Part shown: piece by piece, positions 19,430 to 28,259 of the stretch | Layout of the letters: each line of letters begins with the position of its first letter | Position numbering within the stretch: position 1 is the stretch's first letter | Origin: DATFDN01 sp035685165 | GTDB taxonomy: Bacteria; Pseudomonadota; Alphaproteobacteria; Acetobacterales; Acetobacteraceae | NCBI GenBank assembly: GCA_035685165.1 | Contig: DASRBI010000001.1 | Location: 1-64,000 of the forward strand | Direction: 5' to 3' | DNA: 64,000 nt | Notes under the pieces: model-generated | Database searches by the model: none | Told to the model about the DNA's origin: nothing | What the model saw: only the letters and a program-made list of their open reading frames with translations | Program-made: the position numbers and the translations under genes

Positions 19430-20851
19430 ATGGCGAATTCCGGTGATGCCGTCGGCAAGGTGATGGAGATGCTCAAGGAGCACTCCGTCGAATATGTGGA
19501 CCTGCGGTTCACCGATCCGCGCGGCAAGTGGCAGCACACGGCGCAGCACGTCTCCACCATCGAGGAAGAGACGTTCCGCGACGGGATCATGTTCGACGGC
19601 TCCTCGATCGCCGGCTGGAAGGCGATCAACGAGAGCGACATGATCCTGCTGCCGGACGCGGAAACCGCGACGATGGACCCGTTCGCGGCCAAGCCCTCGC
19701 TGATCCTGTTCTGCGACATTGTGGAGCCCTCGACGGGACAGCCCTACGGGCGCGATCCGCGGTCCACCGCCAAGAAGGCCGAGCAGTATTTGAAATCGTC
19801 GGGCATCGGTGACACTGCCTTTTTCGGGCCGGAGGCCGAGTTCTTCATCTTCGATAACGTGAAGTTCGGCGTCGGCGGCAACTACGGGATGTACCAGCTC
19901 GACAGCCAGGAAGGCCCGCAGGCATCGCTGAAGGACTACCCGGAAGGCAATATGGGCCACCGCCCGACGGTAAAGGGCGGCTACTTTCCGGTTCCGCCGG
20001 TCGATTCCGAAAGCGACCTCCGCGCCGAGATGCTGTCCACGATGGGCGAGATGGGCGTGGTGATCGAGAAGCACCACCACGAAGTGGCGCAGAGCCAGCA
20101 CGAGCTCGGCATGAAGTTCGGCCCGCTGGTTCGCATGGCCGACCATCTGCAAATCTACAAATACTGCATCCACAATGTCGCGCACAGCTACGGCAAGACG
20201 GCGACCTTCATGCCGAAGCCGATCTATGGCGATAACGGCTCGGGGATGCACGTCCACCAGTCGATCTGGAAGAACGGGCGGCCGCTCTTCGCCGGCAACG
20301 GCTATGCGGACCTGTCGGAGACGGCGCTTTACTACATCGGCGGCATCATCAAGCACGCCAAGGCGCTCAATGCCTTCACCAACCCGCTGACCAACAGCTA
20401 CAAGCGGCTGATCCCCGGCTTCGAGGCGCCGGTGCTGCTCGCCTACTCCGCGCGCAATCGCTCGGCCTCCTGCCGCATCCCGTATGCGACCAGCCCGAAA
20501 GCCAAGCGTGTCGAGGTGCGCTTCCCCGATCCGGGTGCCAATCCGTATCTCGCCTTCGCCGCGATGCTGATGGCGGGGCTCGACGGCATCCGCAACAAGA
20601 TCCATCCGGGCGACCCGATGGACAAGGATCTGTATGACCTGCCACCCGAGGAGCTGAAAGGCATCCCGACCGTGTGCGGCAGCCTGCGCGAGGCGATCGG
20701 CGCGCTCGAGGGCGATCATGAGTTCCTGCTCGCGGGCGACGTATTCGGCATCGACCAGATCGAGAGCTATCTCGAGCTGAAGTGGAGCGAGGTGTACCGC
20801 TTCGAGCACACGCCGCACCCGGTCGAGTTCGAGATGTACTACTCCGTCTGA
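19430..20851 (+). CDS. glnA: Glutamine synthetase, type I
   Basis: ATP-dependent amidation of glutamate, the main ammonium-assimilating enzyme, a dodecamer. The 473-residue protein has FDGSSIAGWKAINESDM, the metal/substrate region FFGPEAEFFIFD, the NGSGMHVHQSIW-type segment DNGSGMHVHQSIWKNG, and NRSASCRIPY. Tyr402 in PMDKDLYDLPPEE is the adenylylation site, so activity is expected to be modified under control of P-II. Co-transcribed with glnB and closed by an intrinsic terminator. Confidence 0.97.
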   Translation: MANSGDAVGKVMEMLKEHSVEYVDLRFTDPRGKWQHTAQHVSTIEEETFRDGIMFDGSSIAGWKAINESDMILLPDAETATMDPFAAKPSLILFCDIVEPSTGQPYGRDPRSTAKKAEQYLKSSGIGDTAFFGPEAEFFIFDNVKFGVGGNYGMYQLDSQEGPQASLKDYPEGNMGHRPTVKGGYFPVPPVDSESDLRAEMLSTMGEMGVVIEKHHHEVAQSQHELGMKFGPLVRMADHLQIYKYCIHNVAHSYGKTATFMPKPIYGDNGSGMHVHQSIWKNGRPLFAGNGYADLSETALYYIGGIIKHAKALNAFTNPLTNSYKRLIPGFEAPVLLAYSARNRSASCRIPYATSPKAKRVEVRFPDPGANPYLAFAAMLMAGLDGIRNKIHPGDPMDKDLYDLPPEELKGIPTVCGSLREAIGALEGDHEFLLAGDVFGIDQIESYLELKWSEVYRFEHTPHPVEFEMYYSV

Positions 20852-20870
20852 TCTCGCCAGCGAAACCGAA

Positions 20871-20899
20871 GCCCGCCGGAGCGATCCGGCGGGCTTTTT
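20871..20899 (+). terminator. Intrinsic terminator after glnA
   Basis: A perfect 10-bp stem GCCCGCCGGA/TCCGGCGGGC closes a GCGA tetraloop and is followed by five T. It begins 19 bases after the glnA stop and ends eight bases before the stop of the convergent DUF4387 gene. Confidence 0.95.
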
Positions 20900-20906
20900 C
20901 GTGAGG

Positions 20907-21227
20907 TCACTCCGGCACCATCACATCCAGAAGCGGCCCGTATTGCTGGCTGCCGAACACATCCGCATCGCCCGGGCTGCCGCTCGGGATTGTCCGGCGG
21001 ATGGTGAACTTGATGGCGCAAGCCGGATCGAACGCCACATGATCGCTGATGCGCTCGGGCGGAATGTGGAAGATGCGGCAAACCGCTTCGCGCGACAGCA
21101 CGCCCGCGTGACGGACCCGCTCGTAGGTGGCGCGGTCGGGGAAGATCACGTCGAAGGTGATGCGATCGACCCCGGCGTTCTTGCTGCGGATCGTCTTGGC
21201 AAGGTCGAACAGGCGCTGCGCGGGCAT
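20907..21227 (-). CDS. DUF4387 family protein, partner of AtuA-like protein
   Basis: A 106-residue protein starting MPAQRLFDLAKTIRSKNAGV, with DRITFDVIFPDRATYERV and FDPACAIKFTIRRTIPSGSP; these match the DUF4387 family, of unknown function, which is usually encoded next to or fused to AtuA/DUF1446 proteins. The start ATG is five bases after the AtuA-like stop, so it is the last gene of the six-gene leftward operon. A subunit or cofactor role for the AtuA-like enzyme is inference from that linkage. Confidence 0.85.
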   Translation of the reverse strand: MPAQRLFDLAKTIRSKNAGVDRITFDVIFPDRATYERVRHAGVLSREAVCRIFHIPPERISDHVAFDPACAIKFTIRRTIPSGSPGDADVFGSQQYGPLLDVMVPE

Positions 21228-21232
21228 CCGCG

Positions 21233-22627
21233 TCAAACCCCCGCCTCGACGAGACCGGTTTCGAACAACTCCATCGGGTCGTCCACGCGCATCGTGTGGT
21301 TGAGCGTCCAGCGATAGGCGGGGCTCGCCGGCAGCACCTCGTCCAACGCGAAGGCGACGCCGCCCGCCGTGCCCTTCACCTGCGGCAGCCGCGCGTAGAA
21401 CATCTGCCGCAACCCGGTCATGCAGACCTCCTCCGCCTTCTCCTTGGTCGGCGCGATCGCCTGCACGACGATGCAAAGCTCATGGCCCGGGCGGTCGCGC
21501 AGCGGCTCCAGCTCGCCCATCACCGCGTCGCGCCCGTAAACAGAATAGTGCAGTTCGTAGCCGTTCTCACCGTACTGCTCGCGCGCCTGCGCGCGGGCCC
21601 AGGCGATCACCCGGTCGATATTGGCGATCGTATAGGGGTCGCGGACGCCGACGAAGCCAAGATACCGCTCGCCGAGCTTGCCGGCGCCTTCCAGCTTGAC
21701 CCGCAGGTCCTGCGCCGGCACGAAACGCGGGCCGGTGATGCGGCAGGTACGTGCGTCGTATTGCTCATAAACGCACGCGGTCATGTCGAGCGTGCCACCC
21801 AGCACGTGCTCGTAGAACGGATTGGCGCGCTCGTACATCGCGTGGGCCGCGACCGAGGCGGTGGTGCAACGCTGCGCCGGCAGCATCGCCGTCACCTTCA
21901 CGTCCTCCATCGTGATCTCGCCTAGGATCGACTCCTTGCCGGCATAGGGCTCGGCGCAGAACGAGGCGCACTCCATCACCTTGCCGTAGTAGTAGGCGAG
22001 CGATTCAGGAAAGCCGGCACGGATCGCAGGGGCGGCGAATATGGCGCAGTCGCTGCTTCGCCCGCCGATGATGACCTCCGCGCCCTGGTCGAGCAGCGCG
22101 ATATAGGGATGCACCCCCGCAACGGCGACGATGCGGTCGGTTGCCGCGAGCGTGGCGGCGTCAAGCGCAGGGCGGCCGTCCAGGCCGTCGATCGTCTCGC
22201 CCGCCTCGAGTCGCGCCGCCAGCGTCGGTCTTTCGAGTTCCGAGTGGAACCAGCCGACCAGAAATTTTGGCAAGCCGTGCTTGCGGGCAAGCTCCTGGAT
22301 AATCCTGACGTAAAGATCGACGCGGCTGTTCGTGCCGGTATCCCCTGCCGAGCCGATGATCATCGGTATTCCCAGGCGCCGCGCCCCGAGCAGCATGTGC
22401 TCCAGATCGTGCGTCTGCCACGCCAGCGGAGAGCACGAAACGTCTGCCCCGAGCGGTCCCGGGCCGATGTCGCATGACCCGGAGTCCGCGCAGATCAGGT
22501 CGGGCTCGGAGGCAAGCCCGATTGCGAAGCTTCCCGTCTTGATCGGCGCGAAGCCGAGATGCCCGTTCGGGCAGACGATCCGGAGCGTGCGGTTGGCGGA
22601 GCGGGCGTGCTGGATGGACACCGTCAT
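21233..22627 (-). CDS. AtuA-like (DUF1446, acyclic terpene utilization) family protein
   Basis: A 464-residue protein related to AtuA, which is needed for citronellol/geraniol catabolism in Pseudomonas but whose reaction is unsettled. Visible blocks: GHLGFAPIKTGSF, ICADSGSCDIGPGPLG, IIGSAGDTGTNSRVDLYV, VIIGGRSSDCAIFAAPAIRA and YTIANIDRVIAWAR. The ATG at 22627 (MTVSIQ) is preferred because AAGGACCGAGAG lies just upstream; a TTG at 22642 is in frame. It sits between an ABC transporter and DUF4387, so the imported compound may be its substrate. A terpene role should not be assumed. Confidence 0.85.
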   Translation of the reverse strand: MTVSIQHARSANRTLRIVCPNGHLGFAPIKTGSFAIGLASEPDLICADSGSCDIGPGPLGADVSCSPLAWQTHDLEHMLLGARRLGIPMIIGSAGDTGTNSRVDLYVRIIQELARKHGLPKFLVGWFHSELERPTLAARLEAGETIDGLDGRPALDAATLAATDRIVAVAGVHPYIALLDQGAEVIIGGRSSDCAIFAAPAIRAGFPESLAYYYGKVMECASFCAEPYAGKESILGEITMEDVKVTAMLPAQRCTTASVAAHAMYERANPFYEHVLGGTLDMTACVYEQYDARTCRITGPRFVPAQDLRVKLEGAGKLGERYLGFVGVRDPYTIANIDRVIAWARAQAREQYGENGYELHYSVYGRDAVMGELEPLRDRPGHELCIVVQAIAPTKEKAEEVCMTGLRQMFYARLPQVKGTAGGVAFALDEVLPASPAYRWTLNHTMRVDDPMELFETGLVEAGV

Positions 22628-22638
22628 CTCTCGGTCCT

Positions 22639-23709
22639 TCAATCAGCAAGCAGGAAGCAGTCGTCGGGATCGACGCGCCAGAACACCGGCGTCCCCGGGG
22701 GAAGCGCGCGGCGACTCAGCTCGCGCGCGGACAGCGCAACCTCGCCGCAGCGCAGCTCATACTCGACGATATCGCCGAGACAGGTGGCCGCGGCGACCTC
22801 CGCCGGATGCGCGCCCGGTTCCGGCGCGGCCGACAGCCGGACGCTCGCGGGACGAAAGCAGACGAAGCTGCCTCCGTCGCCGCGGGCCGGCAGGCGCACG
22901 CCATTTTTCAGCACCGCCGTCATCGCGCCACCGCCGCGCTCGGCGATGCAGGGCAGGATGTTGCGGACGCCCATGAAGGCGGCGACGAAGCGCGAGGCGG
23001 GCGCGTCCAGAATCTGCTGCGGCGTACCGGCCTGCGCGATCGCCCCCTCGCGCATGACCAGGATGCGGTCCGACAGCGCCAGCGCCTCCTCCTGATCGTG
23101 CGTCACATAGATCGCGGTCAGGCCGAGGCGGCGCTGCAGCGACTTGAGCTCGGCTCGCATCGCGAGGCGAAGCTGCGCGTCGAGATTGGACAAGGGCTCG
23201 TCGAGCAGGATCACGGCGGGATCGCCCGCGATCGACCGCGCCAGCGCCACGCGCTGCTGCTGGCCGCCCGAGAGACGCGTCGCCGGCCGGTTCGCGAAAT
23301 CGGCCAGTCCGACGAGATCGAGGCTGCGGCGCACCACATCCCCGAGCGCCGCCTTCCGCACGCCGCGCGCGCGCAGGCCGAAGGCGACGTTCTCGAAAAC
23401 CGTCATGTGCGGCCAGATGGCGTAGGACTGAAACACCATCGCCAGGCCGCGCCGCTCCGGTGGCAGATCAACGCCGTCGGCGGCGTCGAACACCTTCTGC
23501 CCGCCGATCGCGATGCGGCCCGCGCGCGGCGTTTCCAGTCCGGCGATCGCACGCAGGGTCGTCGTCTTGCCGCAGCCGCTCGGCCCGAGCAGCGTCAGGA
23601 ACTCGCCCGGCGCGGCAGTGAAGCCGATTCCGCGCACCGCCGGCACCGCGCCGTGCGCGACCACAAGCCCCTCCGCCGCCACCGCGCCGAGCGAGCCAAG
23701 CCGCGTCAC
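22639..23709 (-). CDS. ABC importer ATP-binding protein (iron/spermidine/thiamine type)
   Basis: Energises the importer encoded just upstream. The 356-residue protein has Walker A GPSGCGKTTT, Q-loop FQSYAIWPHMTVFENVAFGL, signature LSGGQQQRVALARSI, Walker B VILLDEPLSNLDAQLR and H-loop YVTHDQEEALALSD, then a C-terminal TOBE-like domain (from about residue 270). The chosen start is the GTG at 23709 (VTRLGSLGAV), which overlaps the permease stop as GTGA. A longer frame upstream is a shadow of the permease. The family is that of FbpC/PotA/ThiQ. Confidence 0.93.
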   Translation of the reverse strand: MTRLGSLGAVAAEGLVVAHGAVPAVRGIGFTAAPGEFLTLLGPSGCGKTTTLRAIAGLETPRAGRIAIGGQKVFDAADGVDLPPERRGLAMVFQSYAIWPHMTVFENVAFGLRARGVRKAALGDVVRRSLDLVGLADFANRPATRLSGGQQQRVALARSIAGDPAVILLDEPLSNLDAQLRLAMRAELKSLQRRLGLTAIYVTHDQEEALALSDRILVMREGAIAQAGTPQQILDAPASRFVAAFMGVRNILPCIAERGGGAMTAVLKNGVRLPARGDGGSFVCFRPASVRLSAAPEPGAHPAEVAAATCLGDIVEYELRCGEVALSARELSRRALPPGTPVFWRVDPDDCFLLAD

Positions 23710-25337
23710 GCGAGCCCCCGGCGCTGGCGCAGCGCGAGTACGGCGGAGACGACGATGAAGCTCGCGGCGAGCTGCACGAAGCCGAGGGCGGCGACGTCGC
23801 TCGGGTTGCCGTTCTCCCACAGATCGAACACGGCGACCGACAGCACGATGCTGTGGCTGGTGTAGAGCAGCATCGAGGAGCTGACTTCCTGCATCGCCAT
23901 GATGAACAGCAGCACCCAGGCGGCGAAGATGGTCGGCTGCAGCAGCGGCAAGGTGATGCGGCGCATGGCGCCCATCCAGGAGGCGCCCGCCACGCGCGCC
24001 GCCTCCTCCAGTTCGGGGTGCAACTGCCGCAGCGCGGCGCTGGTGGTGCGGACGCCGTACGGCAGATAGTGGGTCGAATAGGCGATAAGCAGAATGAGCG
24101 CGGTGCCGTAGATCGGCAGCGGCACGCGGACATAGACCCAGAGCAGCCCAAGCGCGAACACCATCGCCGGCATGCTGAGCGGGATCATGCTGAGCTGATC
24201 AAGCGCCTGCGCGCCGCGTCCGCGGCCGCGCAAAACGACCCAGCTCACGCCCAGGCCGAGGCCGCAGACGAGGCAGCCGGTCAGCGCCCCGAGCAGCACC
24301 GAGTTGCCGGCGGCAAGCCAGGTTTTCGGATATTGGTTCAGCACGAAGGCGAAGTGCTGGAAGGTGAAGCGCATCAGCCCGAGCCGCGCGGGCACGAATT
24401 CGCACGATGCAGCCCACAGCAGCGCCAAAAGCGGCAGAACCGCGGCAAGCGCGACATAAAGCAGCGCAAAGGCGGCACGGCCGCGCGGCGCGCGCGGACG
24501 TCCGGCCGCCGGGCGAAACGCCTTGCCGGTGACGGTGACGAAGGAGCGCCGTCCGAGCAGCGCCGCCTGCGCGAGCGTCAGCACCGCCGCGATGCCGAGC
24601 AGCAGCACGCCCCAGGCGGTCGCCTCGGCGATGCGGGGCGGATAGTTCTCGAGCAACTGGAAAATCTGCGTGGTGGCGACATTGAACCCGGCGGGGAGGC
24701 CGAGCACCGCCGGCACGCTGAACATGCCGACCGCCTCGACGCACACAAGCAGCGCGGCGGCCAGCGCGGCGGGTTGCAACAGCGGCAGCACGATCCGGCG
24801 GAACACGCGCCCCGCCGAAGCCCCATGCACGCGCGCCGATTCGAGCAGCGACGGATCAAGCGCACGCAAGGCGTCCGAGATCAGCAGGAACGGCAAGGGC
24901 GCGAAGGCGAACGCGCTGACCGCCACCACGCCCGGCACCGAGACGATGTTGATCGTCGCCCACGACCCGAGCGTCTCGTGCAGCACGAGATTGACAAGCC
25001 CGCTGCGCGGCGAGGCGAGCCAGTTCCAGCCCATCGCGGTCAAGAGCGGGGTCAAATAGAGCGGCATCACGACCAGCCGCTCCAGCATCGCCCGTCCCGG
25101 CACGCCGGGCGCCAGCGCCAGCGCCAAGCCGCCCCCGAGCAGCAGCGCGGCGATGGTGGTGGCGGCGCCGAAGATCAGCGTGTTGGCGACGATCCCCGGC
25201 TCATGCAGCGGCGTGAAACCGGCCGACGATCCGGCCACCGCGGCCGCGATCAAGGGCGGCAGCACGAGCGTCGCCACGCACAGGGTGACGACGAAGCCGA
25301 GCATCGCCTCCGGCCGGATGCGCCGCCCAAGGATCAA
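23706..25337 (-). CDS. ABC importer permease with two fused membrane domains (FbpB type)
   Basis: A 543-residue inner-membrane protein with two binding-protein-dependent transport domains, each with about six helices; a basic linker near residues 270-290 separates them. EAA loops are visible in each half: LLESARVHGASAGRVFRRIV in the first and LEEAARVAGASWMGAMRRIT in the second. The fused-permease form is typical of ferric-iron, 2-aminoethylphosphonate and thiamine importers. Coupled to its neighbours by four-base overlaps at both ends. Confidence 0.93.
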   Translation of the reverse strand: MILGRRIRPEAMLGFVVTLCVATLVLPPLIAAAVAGSSAGFTPLHEPGIVANTLIFGAATTIAALLLGGGLALALAPGVPGRAMLERLVVMPLYLTPLLTAMGWNWLASPRSGLVNLVLHETLGSWATINIVSVPGVVAVSAFAFAPLPFLLISDALRALDPSLLESARVHGASAGRVFRRIVLPLLQPAALAAALLVCVEAVGMFSVPAVLGLPAGFNVATTQIFQLLENYPPRIAEATAWGVLLLGIAAVLTLAQAALLGRRSFVTVTGKAFRPAAGRPRAPRGRAAFALLYVALAAVLPLLALLWAASCEFVPARLGLMRFTFQHFAFVLNQYPKTWLAAGNSVLLGALTGCLVCGLGLGVSWVVLRGRGRGAQALDQLSMIPLSMPAMVFALGLLWVYVRVPLPIYGTALILLIAYSTHYLPYGVRTTSAALRQLHPELEEAARVAGASWMGAMRRITLPLLQPTIFAAWVLLFIMAMQEVSSSMLLYTSHSIVLSVAVFDLWENGNPSDVAALGFVQLAASFIVVSAVLALRQRRGLA

Positions 25338-26350
25338 TGAAACAGCCCCTGGAAGTGCTGCGGGAACTCGCGGCTCGCCTGGAGGTAAGCCTCCATGTCA
25401 GTGGGCAGCAGCGGGTGGATCTCGGAGAGCGTCGGCTCTCCCTGCGGCGGCGGCACGTCGGCGCGCATCGAGTACATGCCGTAGAGCTTGGTATCGAGCA
25501 GGTCCTGTCCCTCCTCGGACAGCATGAAGTCGAGGAAGAGCCTGGCGGCGTTCGGATGCGGCGCCCCGGCAAGGATGCCGACCGGCGCGGTGGTGATCGG
25601 CACGCCCTCGGTGGGAAAGACCGCGACCAGGCCCGCCTGCTTCGCCTCCGGCGTGAAGGCGCGCCAGTGATCGAGCGCGGCGGCGAGCAGGATTTCACCG
25701 CGCGTGACGGCATCGGTCATCTGCGCGCCGGTCGCCATGACGACAGGCTCCTGCGCGGCAAACTTCCGCTCGTAATCCGCGCCGAGGCGCTGCGTGAGCA
25801 GGTAGCTCCAGTTGAACTGCGTGCCGGCGGCGGCGTTCTGGATCGCCATCTTCCGCCCGGCGAAGCGTGGCGCGAGCAGGTCGAGCCAGGTTTTCGGCGC
25901 GTCGGCCGGGGCGAGCATGTTCTTGTTGTAAACGGGGATCACCCCGATCGCCTGCGCGGCGGCCCAATACCCGTCCATCTTCGCGCCGGACGGATAAGCG
26001 GGATATTCAGGCGACTCGTAGCGCGCGATCTTTCCCTGGCGGGTCATGTCGATCCAGGCCGCCTGGTTGGCGGCAAGCATCACGTCGAAGCTGAGGCGCT
26101 TGGCATCGATCTCGGCGTTGACCCGCGCGAGTACGCGGCCCGTGGGGCCGGAGTAGAAGCCGTTGGCGACCTCCAGGAACGGGTATTTCGCCTTGAACGC
26201 CGCCATGAACTTCTGGAAGTTCTCACCGGGGGCGGAATCGGCCATCGCGAGCGCGCCTTCCTTGCGCGCCGCCTCGACGATCGCCTCATCGGCGGCGCGC
26301 GCGAGCAAGGGCGCGGTGAGCAGCGAGGCGAGCAGTGTGCGTCTCAGCAT
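25334..26350 (-). CDS. ABC importer periplasmic substrate-binding protein
   Basis: A 338-residue extracellular solute-binding protein with a signal peptide (MLRRTLLASLLTAPLLARA, cleavage probably before ADEAIVEAARK). Family features of the iron/thiamine-type binders include YSGPTGRVLARVNAEI, IPVYNKNMLAPADAPKTWLD and AARLFLDFMLSEEGQDLL. The ATG at 26350 follows GGGAGGATTC. It overlaps the end of the GntR regulator gene by seven bases and the permease start by four. The ligand is unknown; no conserved metal-binding Tyr pair could be confirmed by eye. Confidence 0.92.
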   Translation of the reverse strand: MLRRTLLASLLTAPLLARAADEAIVEAARKEGALAMADSAPGENFQKFMAAFKAKYPFLEVANGFYSGPTGRVLARVNAEIDAKRLSFDVMLAANQAAWIDMTRQGKIARYESPEYPAYPSGAKMDGYWAAAQAIGVIPVYNKNMLAPADAPKTWLDLLAPRFAGRKMAIQNAAAGTQFNWSYLLTQRLGADYERKFAAQEPVVMATGAQMTDAVTRGEILLAAALDHWRAFTPEAKQAGLVAVFPTEGVPITTAPVGILAGAPHPNAARLFLDFMLSEEGQDLLDTKLYGMYSMRADVPPPQGEPTLSEIHPLLPTDMEAYLQASREFPQHFQGLFH

Positions 26351-27090
26351 GAATCCTCCCTCGTCGCGGCATTGGTGCTGCGGAATTCGATGATCTGGCG
26401 ATAACGGTCGGGGCGGCAGGCGATCTCGGCGTGTTCCAGCACCACGCCGTCGCGGCTGTGGAAGGTGCGCTCCAGCACAAGCAGCGGTGTCCCCGCGGTC
26501 ACTTGAAGCATCGCCGCCGCCTCGCCCTCGGCGGCAACCGCGCGCGCCACCTGGATCGCCCGATGCACCGGCAAAGCGTTGGCGTTCGCCACCAGGGAGA
26601 CGAACGGCTCGGTGCTGACGCGGGATTCCCAATCGGGCGGAAAGTTCCGTGTGAAGGCTTCCGGGATGTGGATAACGGAGTGGCTGTAGGGCGCACCGTC
26701 GGCGGTTCTCAGCGCGCGGATGCGGAGCGCGGGCGCCGCCGCGTCCAGCCCGAGCACACCCGCGACCGGCTCGGGGCAGGGCAGCAACGCCACGTCAAGC
26801 AGGATCGGCTCGGTCGGAAAGCCGTGCATCACCAGATCGTCGAGCGAGGTGAGCATCCAGGCGCTCGCCCCGTCCGGCCGGGCGGCCACGAAGCTGCCGC
26901 GCCGACGGTAGCGCTTGATCACGCCGTCCGCCACCAGCACGTCGAGTGCGGCACGAACCGTGAAACGGCTGACGCCGAACAGCGCCATCAGCTCCTCGTC
27001 GGTCGGGATCTGGTCCCCGACCCGCCACTCCCCGGCGGCGATCCGCGCCCGAAGGGCGTGCAGGATGCGAAGATAGGCCGGCTGGGACAT
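26344..27090 (-). CDS. GntR-family (HutC/UbiC-type) transcriptional regulator
   Basis: A 248-residue regulator with a winged-helix DNA-binding domain (residues 1-70: RIAAGEWRVGDQIPTDEELM, then LFGVSRFTVRAALDVLVADG) and a UTRA-type ligand-binding domain (about 85-240: LLVLERTFHSRDGVVLEHAE). It heads the leftward operon and probably represses it, and perhaps the divergent genes too, from the TTGTCCGGACAA palindrome 22 bp upstream of its start. The ATG at 27090 (MSQPAYLRI) fits the family; the frame is open a further 19 codons. Confidence 0.92.
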   Translation of the reverse strand: MSQPAYLRILHALRARIAAGEWRVGDQIPTDEELMALFGVSRFTVRAALDVLVADGVIKRYRRRGSFVAARPDGASAWMLTSLDDLVMHGFPTEPILLDVALLPCPEPVAGVLGLDAAAPALRIRALRTADGAPYSHSVIHIPEAFTRNFPPDWESRVSTEPFVSLVANANALPVHRAIQVARAVAAEGEAAAMLQVTAGTPLLVLERTFHSRDGVVLEHAEIACRPDRYRQIIEFRSTNAATREDSC

Positions 27091-27111
27091 GGCGCGGGCA
27101 CCCTCGCACAA

Positions 27112-27123
27112 TTGTCCGGACAA
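27112..27123. promoter_or_regulatory. Perfect 12-bp palindrome, likely GntR operator
   Basis: TTGTCCGGACAA reads the same on both strands and lies in the 80-bp gap between the GntR gene (start 27090) and the divergent gene (start 27171). GntR-family proteins bind short dyads of this size in their own promoters. Its central position suggests control of both the ABC/AtuA operon and the selenoprotein operon. Direct binding is inferred. Confidence 0.75.
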
Positions 27124-27170
27124 ATACAAGCCCGGTTTGCGCGGCACGTCGGTTGCGCCAGACTGGGCCG

Positions 27171-28226
27171 ATGCAGCTTCTTTCCCGGCGCTACGAGGCC
27201 GAAGACGTGTGGGCGGCCCAGGAGCTGTTCCACGCCAACGGCTGGACAGACGGGCTTCCGGTGGTCCCGCCGACGGCAGAGACGGTGGCCGCCTGCCTGG
27301 AATGGGCGATGACCCCGCCGGATGCTCTGGTCGGCATCGAGAAGGTGCGCGGGGTGGCGGTGAGCGCCGAGAAACTCGCGGTGAACGCCGTGATGGCGGG
27401 TTGCCTGCCGATGCACTTCCCGGTCGTCCTCGCCGCGTTCACAGCGATGTTGCAGGAGCCGTTCCTGCTGCACGGCGCAACCGCCTCCACCGGCGGCTGC
27501 GCGGTGCTCGTGGTGCTGAACGGGCCGATCCGGCGCGAGATCGGGGCAAGCGGCACGTTCAACGCGCTCGCCAACAGCGACCGCGCGACGGCGGTGATCG
27601 GGCGCGCGCTGCGGCTCGCGCTCATCAACCTGTTGGAGGTGCGCCCCGGCGGGATCGACCGTTCCACGCTCGGCCATCCGGGCAAGTTCACCTACTGCAT
27701 CGCCGAGGACGAGGAGGACACGAGCTGGACGCCGCTCTCGGTCATGCGCGGCACCCCGCCGGGGGCTTCGGCGGTGACGGTGATGGCCGCGCAAGCGCCG
27801 CGGCAGATCATGAACGAGTGGACCATCGCGCCCGAGGAAATCCTGGAGACATTCGCCGCCGAGATCCGCGCCAACATGCGCCATTACTCGATCTGGGCCG
27901 GGAACTACGCGATCGTGGTGCCGAAACAGTTGCGCGAGCACCTGCAGGGTGCCGGCTGGAGCAAGGCCGATGTGGCCCGGTTCGTCCACGAACGCGCGCG
28001 CATCAAGCGCAGCGAGTGGGCCGGGGTCGGCAAGGGCGCGGTGGTGCGCGACCGCGGCGAGACCGTGTATGCGGCGATGGAGCGGCCGGAGGATTTGCCG
28101 GTGATCGCGGCGGGCGGCCCGGCCGGCGGCTTCGGAGCGGTGATCCCGCCCTGGCTCGGCCACAAGAGCCGCGCCGTCACTTTGCCGATCGGGGTTTGTG
28201 TTGACTGCGGCCCGACAACCGGATGA
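27171..28226 (+). CDS. Uncharacterised 351-residue protein paired with UGSC selenoprotein
   Basis: Soluble protein from ATG 27171 (MQLLSRRYEAEDVWAAQELF) to TGA 28226. I do not recognise a named domain. Notable features: NGWTDGLPVVPPTAETV near the N-terminus, three Cys in AVMAGCLPMHFP, TGGCAVLVVLNGP and the C-terminal VCVDCGPTTG, and a Gly-rich stretch AAGGPAGGFGAVIPPW. The CxxC at the C-terminus suggests redox or metal chemistry with the following selenoprotein, 33 bp away. Both genes diverge from the GntR/ABC/AtuA operon. A TTG at 27153 is an alternative start. Confidence 0.8.
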   Translation: MQLLSRRYEAEDVWAAQELFHANGWTDGLPVVPPTAETVAACLEWAMTPPDALVGIEKVRGVAVSAEKLAVNAVMAGCLPMHFPVVLAAFTAMLQEPFLLHGATASTGGCAVLVVLNGPIRREIGASGTFNALANSDRATAVIGRALRLALINLLEVRPGGIDRSTLGHPGKFTYCIAEDEEDTSWTPLSVMRGTPPGASAVTVMAAQAPRQIMNEWTIAPEEILETFAAEIRANMRHYSIWAGNYAIVVPKQLREHLQGAGWSKADVARFVHERARIKRSEWAGVGKGAVVRDRGETVYAAMERPEDLPVIAAGGPAGGFGAVIPPWLGHKSRAVTLPIGVCVDCGPTTG

Positions 28227-28259
28227 GCGTGCCGTTCGAGCAAAAGGTTAGGGTGGAGC

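Noticed and set aside
23853..25340. A 495-codon plus-strand frame opposite the ABC permease
   Set aside because: Arg/Gln/His-rich antisense shadow of a hydrophobic membrane protein; no motif and no ribosome site.
26351..27170. A thiamine or other riboswitch controlling the ABC importer
   Set aside because: The binding-protein gene overlaps the regulator gene, and the only free gap (27091-27170) is too short and contains a protein-type dyad instead.
28224..28226. The TGA of the 351-residue protein as a second selenocysteine codon
   Set aside because: The frame beyond it is short and not protein-like, no matching hairpin was seen, and the selenoprotein has its own ATG and ribosome site.
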